Shown here piece by piece: positions 9,024-17,152 of a DNA stretch of 64,000 bases; position 1 is the stretch's first letter, and each line of letters starts with the position of its first letter. The DNA lies in contig NZ_BCVC01000001.1 in NCBI RefSeq assembly GCF_001591545.1, forward strand, positions 1,922,001-1,986,000, read 5' to 3'. The position numbers and the translations under genes were made by a program. The DNA is from Lederbergia lenta NBRC 16444 (GTDB lineage: Bacteria; Bacillota; Bacilli; Bacillales; Bacillaceae_C). The notes below the pieces were generated by a model. It saw only the letters and a list, made by a program, of their open reading frames with translations, searched no databases and was not told where the DNA came from.

Positions 9024-10778
9024 TCACCCTCTCTGACCTTGTAATATTGTTTCACGGTCTTGAAATTGGATATTAAAAATACGCTCATATGGTCCTTTAT
9101 TATTAAGTAAATGTGCGTGTGTTCCTCTTTCAACAACTTTTCCTTCTTCGAGCACCAAAATTTCATCCGCATGCTTTAAAGAAGAAATACGATGCGCAAT
9201 AATAAATGTTGTTCTTCCCTTCATCACATTACGAAGTGCTTCTTGTATTTTAAATTCTGTCTCCATATCTACAGCACTCGTGGCATCATCCAAAATAAGA
9301 ATACTAGGGTCCAGACATATAGATCTAGCGATAGAAATTCTTTGTTTCTGACCACCAGATAAACCTAATCCTCTCTCACCTAAAATTGTGTCATAGCCCT
9401 CTTCAAGCTCCATAATAAATTCGTGAGCATCTGCTCTTTTGGCGGAATCAATAATTTGCTCCATCGTTGCGTCAGGCTTTCCATAGGCAATATTCGCTTT
9501 AATCGTTGATGAGAATAAAAAGCTTTCTTGATGTACGAACCCGATATTACTTCTCAGGGCTTTCAATGAATAATCTTTTACATTTTTTCCATCAATTAAT
9601 ACTTCACCAGAAACTGGCTCATAAAAACGGGTTATCAACTGTGTAATACTTGTTTTCCCTGAACCAGTCGCACCAATTAGGCCAATTATTTTACCAGGTT
9701 CGGCTTTAAAACTAACATCTTTCAGTGCCTCGTTATCATCACCAGCATAGCGCAGAGTTACATGCTTAAATTCAACATCTCCCTGTAAGCGTGGTGGATT
9801 AATCGCATTGTCTGTATCAAATATTTCCTCTTTCGCTTCCAAGATTTCTAATAAACGTTCACCTGACGCCTTCGATTGAGAAAACATATTAATTGTGAAC
9901 CCTAAGTTCATGATGGGAAATAAAATGTAACCAACTAAACTATAAAAAGCTACAAGTTCTCCAGGAGTCAACGAACTATTAATTACTAGATATCCACCAT
10001 ATGAAAGCAAAGCTAAAACACAAACATTACCTAATAGCTCCATTAAAGGAAAATACTTAGCCCAAATATTGGAGGTAAATATCATTTGGTCTTTATAATC
10101 TGCGTTCGAATGATTGAACTTCCCAGTTTGGAATTCTTCACGTGATAAGGATTTCACCGTGTTTATACCTGACAAATTCTCTTGGACATTAGTATTCAAT
10201 TTACCAAATGATTTCCGTACACCTCGAAATGCTGGATGTACTGCCCTATCAAATTTATACACTGAAACGAATAAAAATGGTAAAGAAATCATCGTTGCAA
10301 ATGTAAGTGGAACTGAATAATAAAACATCATACTGAAACTTACTGTTAACATCAAAACAAACCTAAACAATTCCGAAAATCCGAATGATAAGAAAAATCT
10401 AAACGATTCTACATCCGCTGTTAACCGTGACATTAAATCTCCAGTTTTAGCATTGTCATAGTATCTAAATGGCAGATATTGCAGTTTTTCATACAAAGCA
10501 TTTCTCATACTGTAAACAGACTTAATTCCAAACAAATCTCCAGTGTATTGCTGGATAAAAGTAGCCACCCCTTTAAAAATCATAATCCCAATAAATCCAA
10601 AGGCTAATAAAGGAATCCAAGCAAATTGACCTTTCAACACTACTTCATCAATCGTCAGTTGTAAGATAACAGGATAAACTACTGTAATCGCTGTCACAAA
10701 CAACAAAAAGAACATCGATGTGAAGAAATGTTTTTTGTATGGCCAATAGTACTTCTTTAACTTTGAAAATGTTTCCAT
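9024..10778 (-). CDS. ABC exporter half-transporter, degenerate-ATPase subunit
   Basis: A 584-residue partner of the previous gene and first in the operon. Membrane domain about 15-310, nucleotide-binding domain about 335-575 with Walker A GATGSGKTS, intact signature LSGGQKQR and H-loop IIAHRIS. Walker B reads ILILDDATSAVD: the catalytic Glu is replaced by Asp. Because the partner has the weak signature, this places one consensus and one degenerate ATP site in the heterodimer, as in BmrC/BmrD and TM287/288. The ribosome binding site is GGGGAGGAG. Multidrug or peptide export is a family-level inference. Confidence 0.88.
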   Translation of the reverse strand: METFSKLKKYYWPYKKHFFTSMFFLLFVTAITVVYPVILQLTIDEVVLKGQFAWIPLLAFGFIGIMIFKGVATFIQQYTGDLFGIKSVYSMRNALYEKLQYLPFRYYDNAKTGDLMSRLTADVESFRFFLSFGFSELFRFVLMLTVSFSMMFYYSVPLTFATMISLPFLFVSVYKFDRAVHPAFRGVRKSFGKLNTNVQENLSGINTVKSLSREEFQTGKFNHSNADYKDQMIFTSNIWAKYFPLMELLGNVCVLALLSYGGYLVINSSLTPGELVAFYSLVGYILFPIMNLGFTINMFSQSKASGERLLEILEAKEEIFDTDNAINPPRLQGDVEFKHVTLRYAGDDNEALKDVSFKAEPGKIIGLIGATGSGKTSITQLITRFYEPVSGEVLIDGKNVKDYSLKALRSNIGFVHQESFLFSSTIKANIAYGKPDATMEQIIDSAKRADAHEFIMELEEGYDTILGERGLGLSGGQKQRISIARSICLDPSILILDDATSAVDMETEFKIQEALRNVMKGRTTFIIAHRISSLKHADEILVLEEGKVVERGTHAHLLNNKGPYERIFNIQFQDRETILQGQRG

Positions 10779-10960
10779 ACAATCTCCTCCCCTAACGACT
10801 TTTTGTCGTATTAATTAATATATCGACTTCCGAAATACATTTCCAGTATTAGTTCTTATTTTTACCAATTATTTTTCAATTCTTAAAACACTAGAAATAC
10901 TCTGTTATACCTAGCGCATTTACCAAGACAAGATTTTCTTCAATAAGTAACTCTAACAAC

Positions 10961-10993
10961 AAAAGACACCCTGCAATTATATGGGTGTCTTTC
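10961..10993 (-). terminator. terminator after ykuV
   Basis: Ten-bp perfect stem AAAGACACCC / GGGTGTCTTT, 40 bp past the ykuV stop. The rest of the gap 10779-11033 shows no gene. Confidence 0.8.
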
Positions 10994-11033
10994 AAAAAAT
11001 ATGAATGTAGATCGGAAGTTACTGATGTTTTTA

Positions 11034-11486
11034 CTACACTTGCTCAGATTCTTCTTGTACCCGATTTACTCCCTTTTCAAGCATCTCCATGCCGCCACCA
11101 CCTGCTTGGAAGTGTCGCAACTTGCCTTCTTTATCAAAAACATAATAAGCAGGTACATATTGATTTTCCAATGCAAGTGCGAATGTCGACTCGTTATCTA
11201 CAAAAATCGGGTGGTCTATATTATGTTCCGCTGCAACTTTCTTTATTTCTTCTAAATCAAGATCATTCTCTGAACGTGGCATATGAACAGCAATAACATT
11301 CAATTTACCTTTATATTCGTCACGAATTTGATTTACTTGAGGCATTGCTTCTTTACAAAGATGACAACTAATGGACCAAAAATGAAATAAAGTTGGCATC
11401 GCTCCAATTAGTTCTTCTTTTGTTACTTGGCCATTAAGCCATTCTGTAGGGGCTGTTAACTCCGGCATTGGTTCACATAGTTTCAT
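11034..11486 (-). CDS. ykuV: YkuV-like thiol-disulfide oxidoreductase
   Basis: A 150-residue cytosolic thioredoxin-fold protein (TlpA/AhpC-TSA type) with active-site C41-H-L-C44 inside WSISCHLCKEAMPQVN and the cis-Pro region YVPAYYVFD. The sequence is very close to what I recall of B. subtilis YkuV, a thiol-disulfide oxidoreductase of broad redox range. I chose the ATG at 11486 (MKLCEPMPEL), with AGAGGGG upstream, over a GTG four codons earlier that abuts this site. In B. subtilis ykuV follows the 2-Cys peroxiredoxin gene ykuU; here the equivalent upstream gene is a wreck, so ykuV has lost its probable redox partner. Confidence 0.9.
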   Translation of the reverse strand: MKLCEPMPELTAPTEWLNGQVTKEELIGAMPTLFHFWSISCHLCKEAMPQVNQIRDEYKGKLNVIAVHMPRSENDLDLEEIKKVAAEHNIDHPIFVDNESTFALALENQYVPAYYVFDKEGKLRHFQAGGGGMEMLEKGVNRVQEESEQV

Positions 11487-11584
11487 TAACAGATACACCC
11501 CTCTTTAGATCTTTTAGACCCTAAAAATGAACCTACCATATATGTACAGATATCTAAGCCTTGCTCCTACTAGATAAATTTATA

Positions 11585-12053
11585 AAATGACACCTGTGCC
11601 TCCATTTCGCCGGCAACCCGCCTATGTGCAAAGCTTGAAGTACACAACAGTGTTCCCTCTACCTCATGTCCAATATTGTTATGGTTAACAACTGAATACA
11701 TCATTTCACCCCAGATTATGAACATCTTCAATAACACACCCTAATCATGAGCAACTGCACCGTCCGTAACAATAGCTAACGAAAGTTTAAATTACCAAGA
11801 CCGTTTTGCGATCTGTACGCATACAAGCTAAGTGAGTGTGTATCGTATCTGTAAATGCACCGTTCACTTCTGTGTCCAAATCCCCAAATTCATCCTATCT
11901 GTCTGGCATTGCAATAATTTCAGTAGGACATACAAATGTGAAATCCAATGAGTGGAATAATAGCACTGTCCAGTTATCGTTTTTCATGTATTCTTCGAGA
12001 CTTACCTGCCATTACAGCATCCATTTCAAAGGCAATGCTTGTTTACCTATCAT
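11585..12053 (-). pseudogene. ykuU: decayed 2-Cys peroxiredoxin (ykuU)
   Basis: Reading the minus strand in shifting frames gives a recognisable AhpC/TSA peroxiredoxin: MIGKQALP at the start, SLEEYMKNDNWTVLLFH, then the peroxidatic-cysteine motif DFTFVCPTEIIAMPDR, a stop, DEFGDLDTEVNGAFTDTIHT (ending HLA), NGLGNLNF, VNHNNIGHEVEGTL, and GGLPAKW at the end. Compared with B. subtilis YkuU there are at least three in-frame stops, several frameshifts, and the resolving-cysteine motif GGLCPANW has lost its Cys. It lies directly upstream of ykuV in the same orientation, exactly where ykuU lies in B. subtilis. It explains an otherwise empty 800-bp stretch. No function expected. Confidence 0.85.
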
Positions 12054-12295
12054 ACGTTTTAGCTAAAAAAACTTCCGTAAAAACAATTAATAATAGTTAA
12101 ATGAATACAGTTTAGATAAATTGATTGTAAGTCTCCGAATTAATTTAAATTAGAAGTAAATATCTGCTTATTTATATTTTTATTATTATCACCGTAAATA
12201 AAAAAATCCATGCATTATTTCTATAATATTAAAATCTTTGATCTCGCTATATTGATTTTTTTGTATGCAACGCCAAAGCCATTGTATTACTTCTT

Positions 12296-13168
12296 CTAAT
12301 TTCCAACATACTCTTGAACGATGTCTAGGAATGCCTTTACTTGCGGTAGTTCAAAAGCTGTTTCATAGCCTAGCAACCATGTATCTCTTTTAATTGCTTG
12401 ATTATATTCATCCAACAGCGGTATTTTATATACATCTTTTTCAGCACCACTAAAAGTAATCGCCGGTAATATAGCATAGCCGATCCCATTATACGTCATT
12501 TGCTTACATGTTTCGATTTGATCGACAACAATCGTTCGTTTTGGCACTGTTTGAAATTGCCTATGCCACCAATTCTGAATTTCTTGATAATAGTTAGAGT
12601 CGCTTTTGAATTGAATAAAAGGACGGTCTGTTTTCAATACTTCGCCTACATCCCTAATTTCTCGGTCCACAAGGTATAAACTATCTTCAAACAAATGAAA
12701 TTTAGACCCTTTCCAATCAGTAGTTCCTCTTATAATGCCAATATGTACCTCTCCCTCGTAGAGACTTTTCAAAATCTCACTGCTCCAACCTGTAATTAAA
12801 GAAATTTTAACAGTCGGGTACGTATTTACGAATTGTTTTAATACTTTAGGTAACCAGTTTTGACCAACAATAGAAGCACAGGCAATTTTTAAAGTACCAT
12901 GAACTTGCGATCCTAATTTCTGAATTTCTTCTTGTACTTTTTCTTGTTTATCAAGCATTTCATTTGCGTATGAAACTATGATCTCTCCAGCTGGAGTAAG
13001 TAGTAGACCTTTTTGAGTTCTAATAAATAACTTTGTACCCCATGTTTTCTCCATATTTTGTAGCCTTTGCGAAAGTGCAGGTTGGGAAACAAACAATCTT
13101 TCTGCCGCTTTTCTCATATTGGATTCTTCAGCAAGGATGACAAGCATTTGGAAATCCGGTAATGACAT
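12296..13168 (-). CDS. ccpC: CcpC-like LysR regulator of citrate-cycle genes
   Basis: A 290-residue LysR-type regulator: winged helix-turn-helix at 5-62 (NMRKAAERLFVSQPALSQRL) and a periplasmic-binding-like effector domain at about 90-288. Long stretches such as LPKVLKQFVNTYPTVKISLI and VDQIETCKQM match my recollection of B. subtilis CcpC, which represses citB and citZ and responds to citrate. It lies downstream of cbpB/ykuL, its neighbour in B. subtilis, but a terminator lies between them. Ribosome binding site AGGAGG. Regulation of citrate-cycle genes here is by orthology. Confidence 0.88.
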   Translation of the reverse strand: MSLPDFQMLVILAEESNMRKAAERLFVSQPALSQRLQNMEKTWGTKLFIRTQKGLLLTPAGEIIVSYANEMLDKQEKVQEEIQKLGSQVHGTLKIACASIVGQNWLPKVLKQFVNTYPTVKISLITGWSSEILKSLYEGEVHIGIIRGTTDWKGSKFHLFEDSLYLVDREIRDVGEVLKTDRPFIQFKSDSNYYQEIQNWWHRQFQTVPKRTIVVDQIETCKQMTYNGIGYAILPAITFSGAEKDVYKIPLLDEYNQAIKRDTWLLGYETAFELPQVKAFLDIVQEYVGN

Positions 13169-13201
13169 AGAGACCTCCTACAAACTATATTTTACTATAC
13201 A

Positions 13202-13238
13202 AAAAAAACATCGGCCCCCAATATAAATTTGGGAGCCG
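13202..13238 (-). terminator. terminator after cbpB
   Basis: On the minus strand CGGCTCCCAA / TTGGGGGCCG (one G-T pair) followed by an eight-T run, just after the stop codon. Confidence 0.85.
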
Positions 13239-13242
13239 CTCT

Positions 13243-13689
13243 TTAAAGTTCATTTATTTTATGAATATATGTTCTAAGTTCTTTTAATAACGCGCTTCTT
13301 GTAAAAATCCCTTCGAAGTAACCTTCTTTATCAACTACACACAAAAAAGCATGATCGATCAATAAATCAAGGGCTTTTTCAAAGCGATCATCCAAATGTA
13401 CTTGTGGATACGTGACAGCCATCACATCTTCTACTTTTTTCTCGCCTAGCTTTTCAAATTCAATCCGTTCCAAACCCAAAATTGATTCTGTAATCATCGA
13501 TGAACTAATTAAACCGTGTATTCGAAAACGAGCGTCAAGTACAGGTATTGCTGAATAACCACTTTTTGTTAATACAAGTAAAGCATGTTCCAAACTATTC
13601 CCCATTTGCACATGGGCAACCTTTTCCGAAGAAATGATATAGTCGCTGATTTTTGGATTCATAAATTCATGACTTTGTAAGGAAATCAT
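13243..13689 (-). CDS. cbpB: CBS-domain c-di-AMP receptor CbpB/DarB (YkuL)
   Basis: A 148-residue protein made of two CBS domains (about 15-72 and 85-142). Context (ccpC next to it) and length identify it as the YkuL/DarB/CbpB orthologue. In B. subtilis and Listeria this protein binds cyclic di-AMP and, when free of it, stimulates the (p)ppGpp synthetase Rel; in B. subtilis it also acts on pyruvate carboxylase. This links K+ and second-messenger status to the stringent response, and the window also holds the K+ transporter KtrD. AGGGAG precedes the ATG. Confidence 0.85.
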   Translation of the reverse strand: MISLQSHEFMNPKISDYIISSEKVAHVQMGNSLEHALLVLTKSGYSAIPVLDARFRIHGLISSSMITESILGLERIEFEKLGEKKVEDVMAVTYPQVHLDDRFEKALDLLIDHAFLCVVDKEGYFEGIFTRSALLKELRTYIHKINEL

Positions 13690-13810
13690 TGGTAAACTCC
13701 CTCATCTCTTTTTAATCGTTCCTTTTCATTTTACCACATTTTAGAAAAGAAATAATCATTCCTCAAACAATTCCGCATTTCACTCACTAAAAGAATTTAG
13801 AGATAACATT

Positions 13811-14065
13811 TTAGTTTGCAGTTTTTTCCTCTTGAACAATATCAAAAATTTCGATCGCTGCGATATCTATGTCATCAAATTGGTATTTCTGTTTATTATT
13901 ATCTTTATCGTATTCCTCTACCTCATAAGTATTAGAAGGTGCGAAATATTTTACCTGACATAGCACTCTACCATTCACTTCAAAAAACCTCTGTGGAATA
14001 TCCTCCTGCTCTACTGCATTTTGCATTGTTTGTAATCGTTGGATAATACTAATTAATTGTGACAT
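13811..14065 (-). CDS. ykuJ: YkuJ-like conserved protein
   Basis: An 84-residue protein beginning MSQLISIIQRLQTMQ and containing RFFEVNGRVLCQVKYF and YQFDDIDIAAIEIFDIVQ, matching the YkuJ family (about 79 residues in B. subtilis, function unknown, structure solved). The ATG at 14065 is preceded by AAAGGGG; an in-frame ATG eleven codons earlier lacks a ribosome binding site. It sits between fadH and cbpB, as in B. subtilis minus several intervening genes. Confidence 0.85.
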   Translation of the reverse strand: MSQLISIIQRLQTMQNAVEQEDIPQRFFEVNGRVLCQVKYFAPSNTYEVEEYDKDNNKQKYQFDDIDIAAIEIFDIVQEEKTAN

Positions 14066-14140
14066 TTTTAAGCCCCTTTCTTTTGAAAGACAAAACAATT
14101 ATAAAAGAAATTATATACACAAAGCAAATTTCATCATCTA

Positions 14141-14173
14141 AAAAAGCTATCTATTTTTTAAAGATAGCTTTTT
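14141..14173 (-). terminator. terminator after fadH
   Basis: Stem AAAAAGCTATCT / AGATAGCTTTTT with an A/T loop and T run, between the fadH stop and ykuJ. Confidence 0.8.
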
Positions 14174-14225
14174 CATGAATATTAAATGAATTTATATAAA
14201 AATATAGCATTTATTTTCTTGACAT

Positions 14226-14990
14226 TCAAAATGGGAACTGATTCAACCATTGACCACCATCTAAAGTTATACATTCACCATTCATATAAGCAGCTTTTTC
14301 ACTAAACATAAAATATGCTAACTCCGCTATTTCTTCGGGTTCACCAAGCCGTCCAAGGGGCACGCTCTTCAAAGTACGAATTGCAGCATCACCAGATTCC
14401 CAAAGCTTTTCTGAACCTCCAGTTCGCTCAATTGGACCAGGTGCAATTGCATTTACACGAATGCCATATTTCCTCCCCCACTCTACTGCTAGCGTTCTAG
14501 TCATTGAAAGTACGCCAGCTTTTGCAGCTGCTGAATGAACGACGCCTGCTCCTGCATCCCAAGCATATGTGGCTACCATATTTATAATGCTACCTTTAAT
14601 ATTATTTTCAATCCAATACGCCCCAATTTCTCTACTACAATAAAAAGTTCCATTAAGTACGATATCAATCACTGAATTCCACCCATTTATTGATAACTTT
14701 TCCGCCGGTACAATAAAATTTCCGGCAGCATTGTTTACTAGATAGTCAACAGAATCAAAATTAGCAAGTGTTTGTTGTAACATCTTGCTCACATCTTCCG
14801 GTTTTCGAACATCCATCGAGATAGTTTTAACATTGGAGCCATTTTCCATTATTTGTTTTTTAGCATCGTATAGTCGCTGTTCATTTCTACCGGTAATTAC
14901 CACATTCATTCCCGAATTCGCAAATTTCTTTGCCATATACATGCCCATTCCACTTGAACCACCAGTTATTATTACTGTTTTCCCATTCAT
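14226..14990 (-). CDS. fadH: 2,4-dienoyl-CoA reductase (SDR), FadH/YkuF
   Basis: A 254-residue short-chain dehydrogenase acting on unsaturated fatty acyl-CoA in beta-oxidation. N-terminal NADP-binding motif TGGSSGMG, NNAAG at about 85, and the C-terminal half MTRTLAVEWGRKYGIRVNAIAPGPI. At the usual Ser-Tyr-Lys positions the protein reads VATYAWDAGAGVVHSAAAKAGV: the Tyr of YxxxK is replaced by His (HSAAAK), as typical of the dienoyl-CoA reductase subgroup. ATG at 14990 has AGGAGGGG; a longer frame adds 18 unlikely residues. Length equals B. subtilis FadH and the position next to ykuJ is conserved. Confidence 0.88.
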   Translation of the reverse strand: MNGKTVIITGGSSGMGMYMAKKFANSGMNVVITGRNEQRLYDAKKQIMENGSNVKTISMDVRKPEDVSKMLQQTLANFDSVDYLVNNAAGNFIVPAEKLSINGWNSVIDIVLNGTFYCSREIGAYWIENNIKGSIINMVATYAWDAGAGVVHSAAAKAGVLSMTRTLAVEWGRKYGIRVNAIAPGPIERTGGSEKLWESGDAAIRTLKSVPLGRLGEPEEIAELAYFMFSEKAAYMNGECITLDGGQWLNQFPF

Positions 14991-15076
14991 TAGACCCCTC
15001 CTAATCAACTGAATGAACAGCCATTCAAAATCTGGTTTAAGCAATAAGATTTAAAGCAAGCAATGCCTGCTTCAAG

Positions 15077-15295
15077 TTATTCTTCTTTCATATTTAGCAT
15101 TGATTTATTCAATGCTGTTAAAGCACGAACAATGGTTTTTTTTCGATTATACCCTTTTACATTCACAGATAGATCATCTAAGGTTGCAAAAGCCTGCCCC
15201 CAAGCGCCAAAAGTTTTAAATCCGTATACATATACTTTTACCATGCCATACTTTGAAGGAAGATAAATGATTTCTAACTTATAATTTCCTTGCAT
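15077..15295 (-). CDS. small protein of unknown function
   Basis: A 72-residue basic, soluble protein with no motif that I recognise. It looks genuine: the ATG is preceded by AGGGGAGG at good spacing, codon use matches the neighbours, and it fills the gap upstream of fadH (87 bp) in the same direction, so the two may be cotranscribed. The sequence has an aromatic- and glycine-rich middle (YGMVKVYVYGFKTFGAWGQ) suggesting a small beta-rich fold, and a helical C-terminus. Confidence 0.6.
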   Translation of the reverse strand: MQGNYKLEIIYLPSKYGMVKVYVYGFKTFGAWGQAFATLDDLSVNVKGYNRKKTIVRALTALNKSMLNMKEE

Positions 15296-15600
15296 TGCGA
15301 CCTCCCCTTTTTCATGAAATTACTCTAATGATTATTGCCATAATCATCTAAATGTTATTATTGTAAATATACACTGCTACTGACTGTTTTACAAGAAGTG
15401 ATCAAATCTTTAAAGGTAAATATTGTTAATATATATTCTCCCTTTAAAATAAACTGAAATTACCTTCGGAAAAACAGCAACTAATGGTAATTATTTAAAT
15501 CTATTATTTTTTATATGTTACTTTACACACTTACAATCAATATATCATAAAACTACTTTATATATTTTCTGTACATATCAGCGTTATTACGCAGTTCTGC
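15296..15600. other. AT-rich intergenic region, no gene seen
   Basis: Divergent spacer between the small protein gene and ykyB. Apart from the ykyB promoter at its right end I see no gene, repeat or clear structure. Confidence 0.6.
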
Positions 15601-15629
15601 TTTCAAAAAAATGTTTCTAGTGCTATAAT
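15601..15629 (+). promoter_or_regulatory. probable SigA promoter of ykyB
   Basis: TTTCAA, 17 bases, TATAAT with an extended -10 (TGCTATAAT); 45 bp upstream of the ykyB ATG. The -35 is weak. Confidence 0.5.
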
Positions 15630-15673
15630 ATTAATAATTCAGTTATTAACTCCATTTAGAAAGGTGTCTTTTC

Positions 15674-16135
15674 ATGAATTCACGAACGATAAATAATAAT
15701 GCTCTTGATCCTACAATTACTAACCTCTCACAAGCTATATTTGCTGTAAATCGCCACGCAAAAACTGCACTTGACCCAAAGTTTCTATATGGTTTAAAAA
15801 AAGCAGCACTAAAAAAAATGATTTTAGAAAAAAAAGCCATAAAAACTGGTCTTCATTTTTCCCGAAATCCAAAATTCAGTCAACAGCAATCAGATGTAAT
15901 TGTAAAATGTGGTGAATATACTTTTCATATTCCACCAACCAAAGAGGATTTTACTAATTTACCGCACCTCGGCCATCTTGATCAACAATTCCGCAACCCG
16001 AAATCTCGAATGTCCTTAAATATGGCGAAAAGGTTACTCCAGGAATATACTGGAATAAAGGAAACTAACAATAACCTACCACCCAGACCTCAAAAACCTG
16101 TTTTCAAAAAATTGGGTGACAGTTTTTTCAACTAA
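15674..16135 (+). CDS. ykyB: YkyB family protein
   Basis: A 153-residue basic soluble protein containing LSQAIFAVNRHAKTA and FHIPPTKEDFTNLPHLGHLD, characteristic of the Bacillus YkyB family (about 154 residues), whose function is unknown. It is convergent with cheV, its neighbour in B. subtilis, and shares a terminator with it. Ribosome binding site AAAGGTG. Confidence 0.87.
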   Translation: MNSRTINNNALDPTITNLSQAIFAVNRHAKTALDPKFLYGLKKAALKKMILEKKAIKTGLHFSRNPKFSQQQSDVIVKCGEYTFHIPPTKEDFTNLPHLGHLDQQFRNPKSRMSLNMAKRLLQEYTGIKETNNNLPPRPQKPVFKKLGDSFFN

Positions 16136-16141
16136 TATAAT

Positions 16142-16178
16142 AAATCGGATTCCTAGGATATAGGAATCCGATTTTCAT
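16142..16178. terminator. bidirectional terminator between ykyB and cheV
   Basis: Perfect 13-bp stem AATCGGATTCCTA / TAGGAATCCGATT with a five-base loop, with T-rich flank on the plus strand and an A-rich opposite side. Confidence 0.88.
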
Positions 16179-16224
16179 TTTCAAACTCATTTCATTCAGC
16201 TAATCCGCTCTTTCGATCGTTTTA

Positions 16225-17136
16225 TTATAAAATGTGTTGATCGATCTTTAATACCAATTCGTTTATTTCTGGTTTAGAAACTTGTTCAACCGCTCCGACT
16301 GTTTCCCCCTTATGACGAAGATCATCAGTAATTAATGATGAAAAAATAATAACCGGTAGTTTCGATAGTTTCTCGTTTTCTTGTATTCTTTTTGCAAAAT
16401 GGTGTCCATCCATTTGTGGCATTTCGATATCAGTTATAACTAGTTGTACTTCGTCGTACACATTTTTTCCACTTTTACTGATTGCTTGTAAATAGTCCAA
16501 CGCATCTTGTCCATTTTCAAAAAACTCCACCTGCTCATAACCAGCAGCATGCAATGTTTCATGTATGAGCTTTCTTAATAGTGGTGAATCTTCAGCAGCG
16601 ATAATACGCTTCAATGATCGTTCTCTAACGCCTAAGCTTTTAATTTTCGCCACATGGATTCCTGCCTCAGGATTAATATCAACAACTATTTTTTCAAAGT
16701 CTATAAGCAGTAACATCTCTGTTTCACGCTTAATCACTCCAATAATATGAGAGCTATCGACAGAATAGAGATTAGAAGGTTTTTCAATTTGTTCCCATGA
16801 AATCCGATGTATCTGTGTAACATGATGAACTTGGAAAACTACCTTTTGCTGATTAAATTCAGCTACTATAAACTTTTCGTTTTCTTTGCTTTCCTCATTT
16901 GTAGGGTACATATTCAAAGCTTTTTCCATACTGATAACCGGAAGAACTTCGCCACGAAGCTGAATGATTCCTAAGACATTAGGATGAGCATGTGGAATTG
17001 GCGTAAGCGGTACTGGTTGGATAATTTCCCTTACCTTAAGTACATTGATTCCAAATTTATTATTATTTACCTCAAATTCAATAATTTCAAGTTCGTTAGT
17101 ACCACTTTCTAATAATATTCCTGCTTCATTAGTCAC
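16225..17136 (-). CDS. cheV: CheV chemotaxis coupling/adaptation protein
   Basis: A 303-residue CheW-REC fusion that couples chemoreceptors to CheA and is phosphorylated for adaptation. CheW-like domain about 14-155; receiver domain about 176-300 with acidic pair E182 D183, phosphoacceptor D236 in VITDIEMPQMDG and the conserved Lys in QVSKPEI. Start is GTG at 17136 with AGAGGAAG upstream. It begins 16 bp after the ykwC stop, so the two are probably one transcript. No other chemotaxis genes are in the window. Confidence 0.93.
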   Translation of the reverse strand: MTNEAGILLESGTNELEIIEFEVNNNKFGINVLKVREIIQPVPLTPIPHAHPNVLGIIQLRGEVLPVISMEKALNMYPTNEESKENEKFIVAEFNQQKVVFQVHHVTQIHRISWEQIEKPSNLYSVDSSHIIGVIKRETEMLLLIDFEKIVVDINPEAGIHVAKIKSLGVRERSLKRIIAAEDSPLLRKLIHETLHAAGYEQVEFFENGQDALDYLQAISKSGKNVYDEVQLVITDIEMPQMDGHHFAKRIQENEKLSKLPVIIFSSLITDDLRHKGETVGAVEQVSKPEINELVLKIDQHIL

Positions 17137-17152
17137 TTATCTATCTTCCTCT

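Noticed and set aside
11836-12066. Plus-strand open frame of 76 codons
   Set aside because: It is the shadow of the peroxiredoxin pseudogene on the minus strand.
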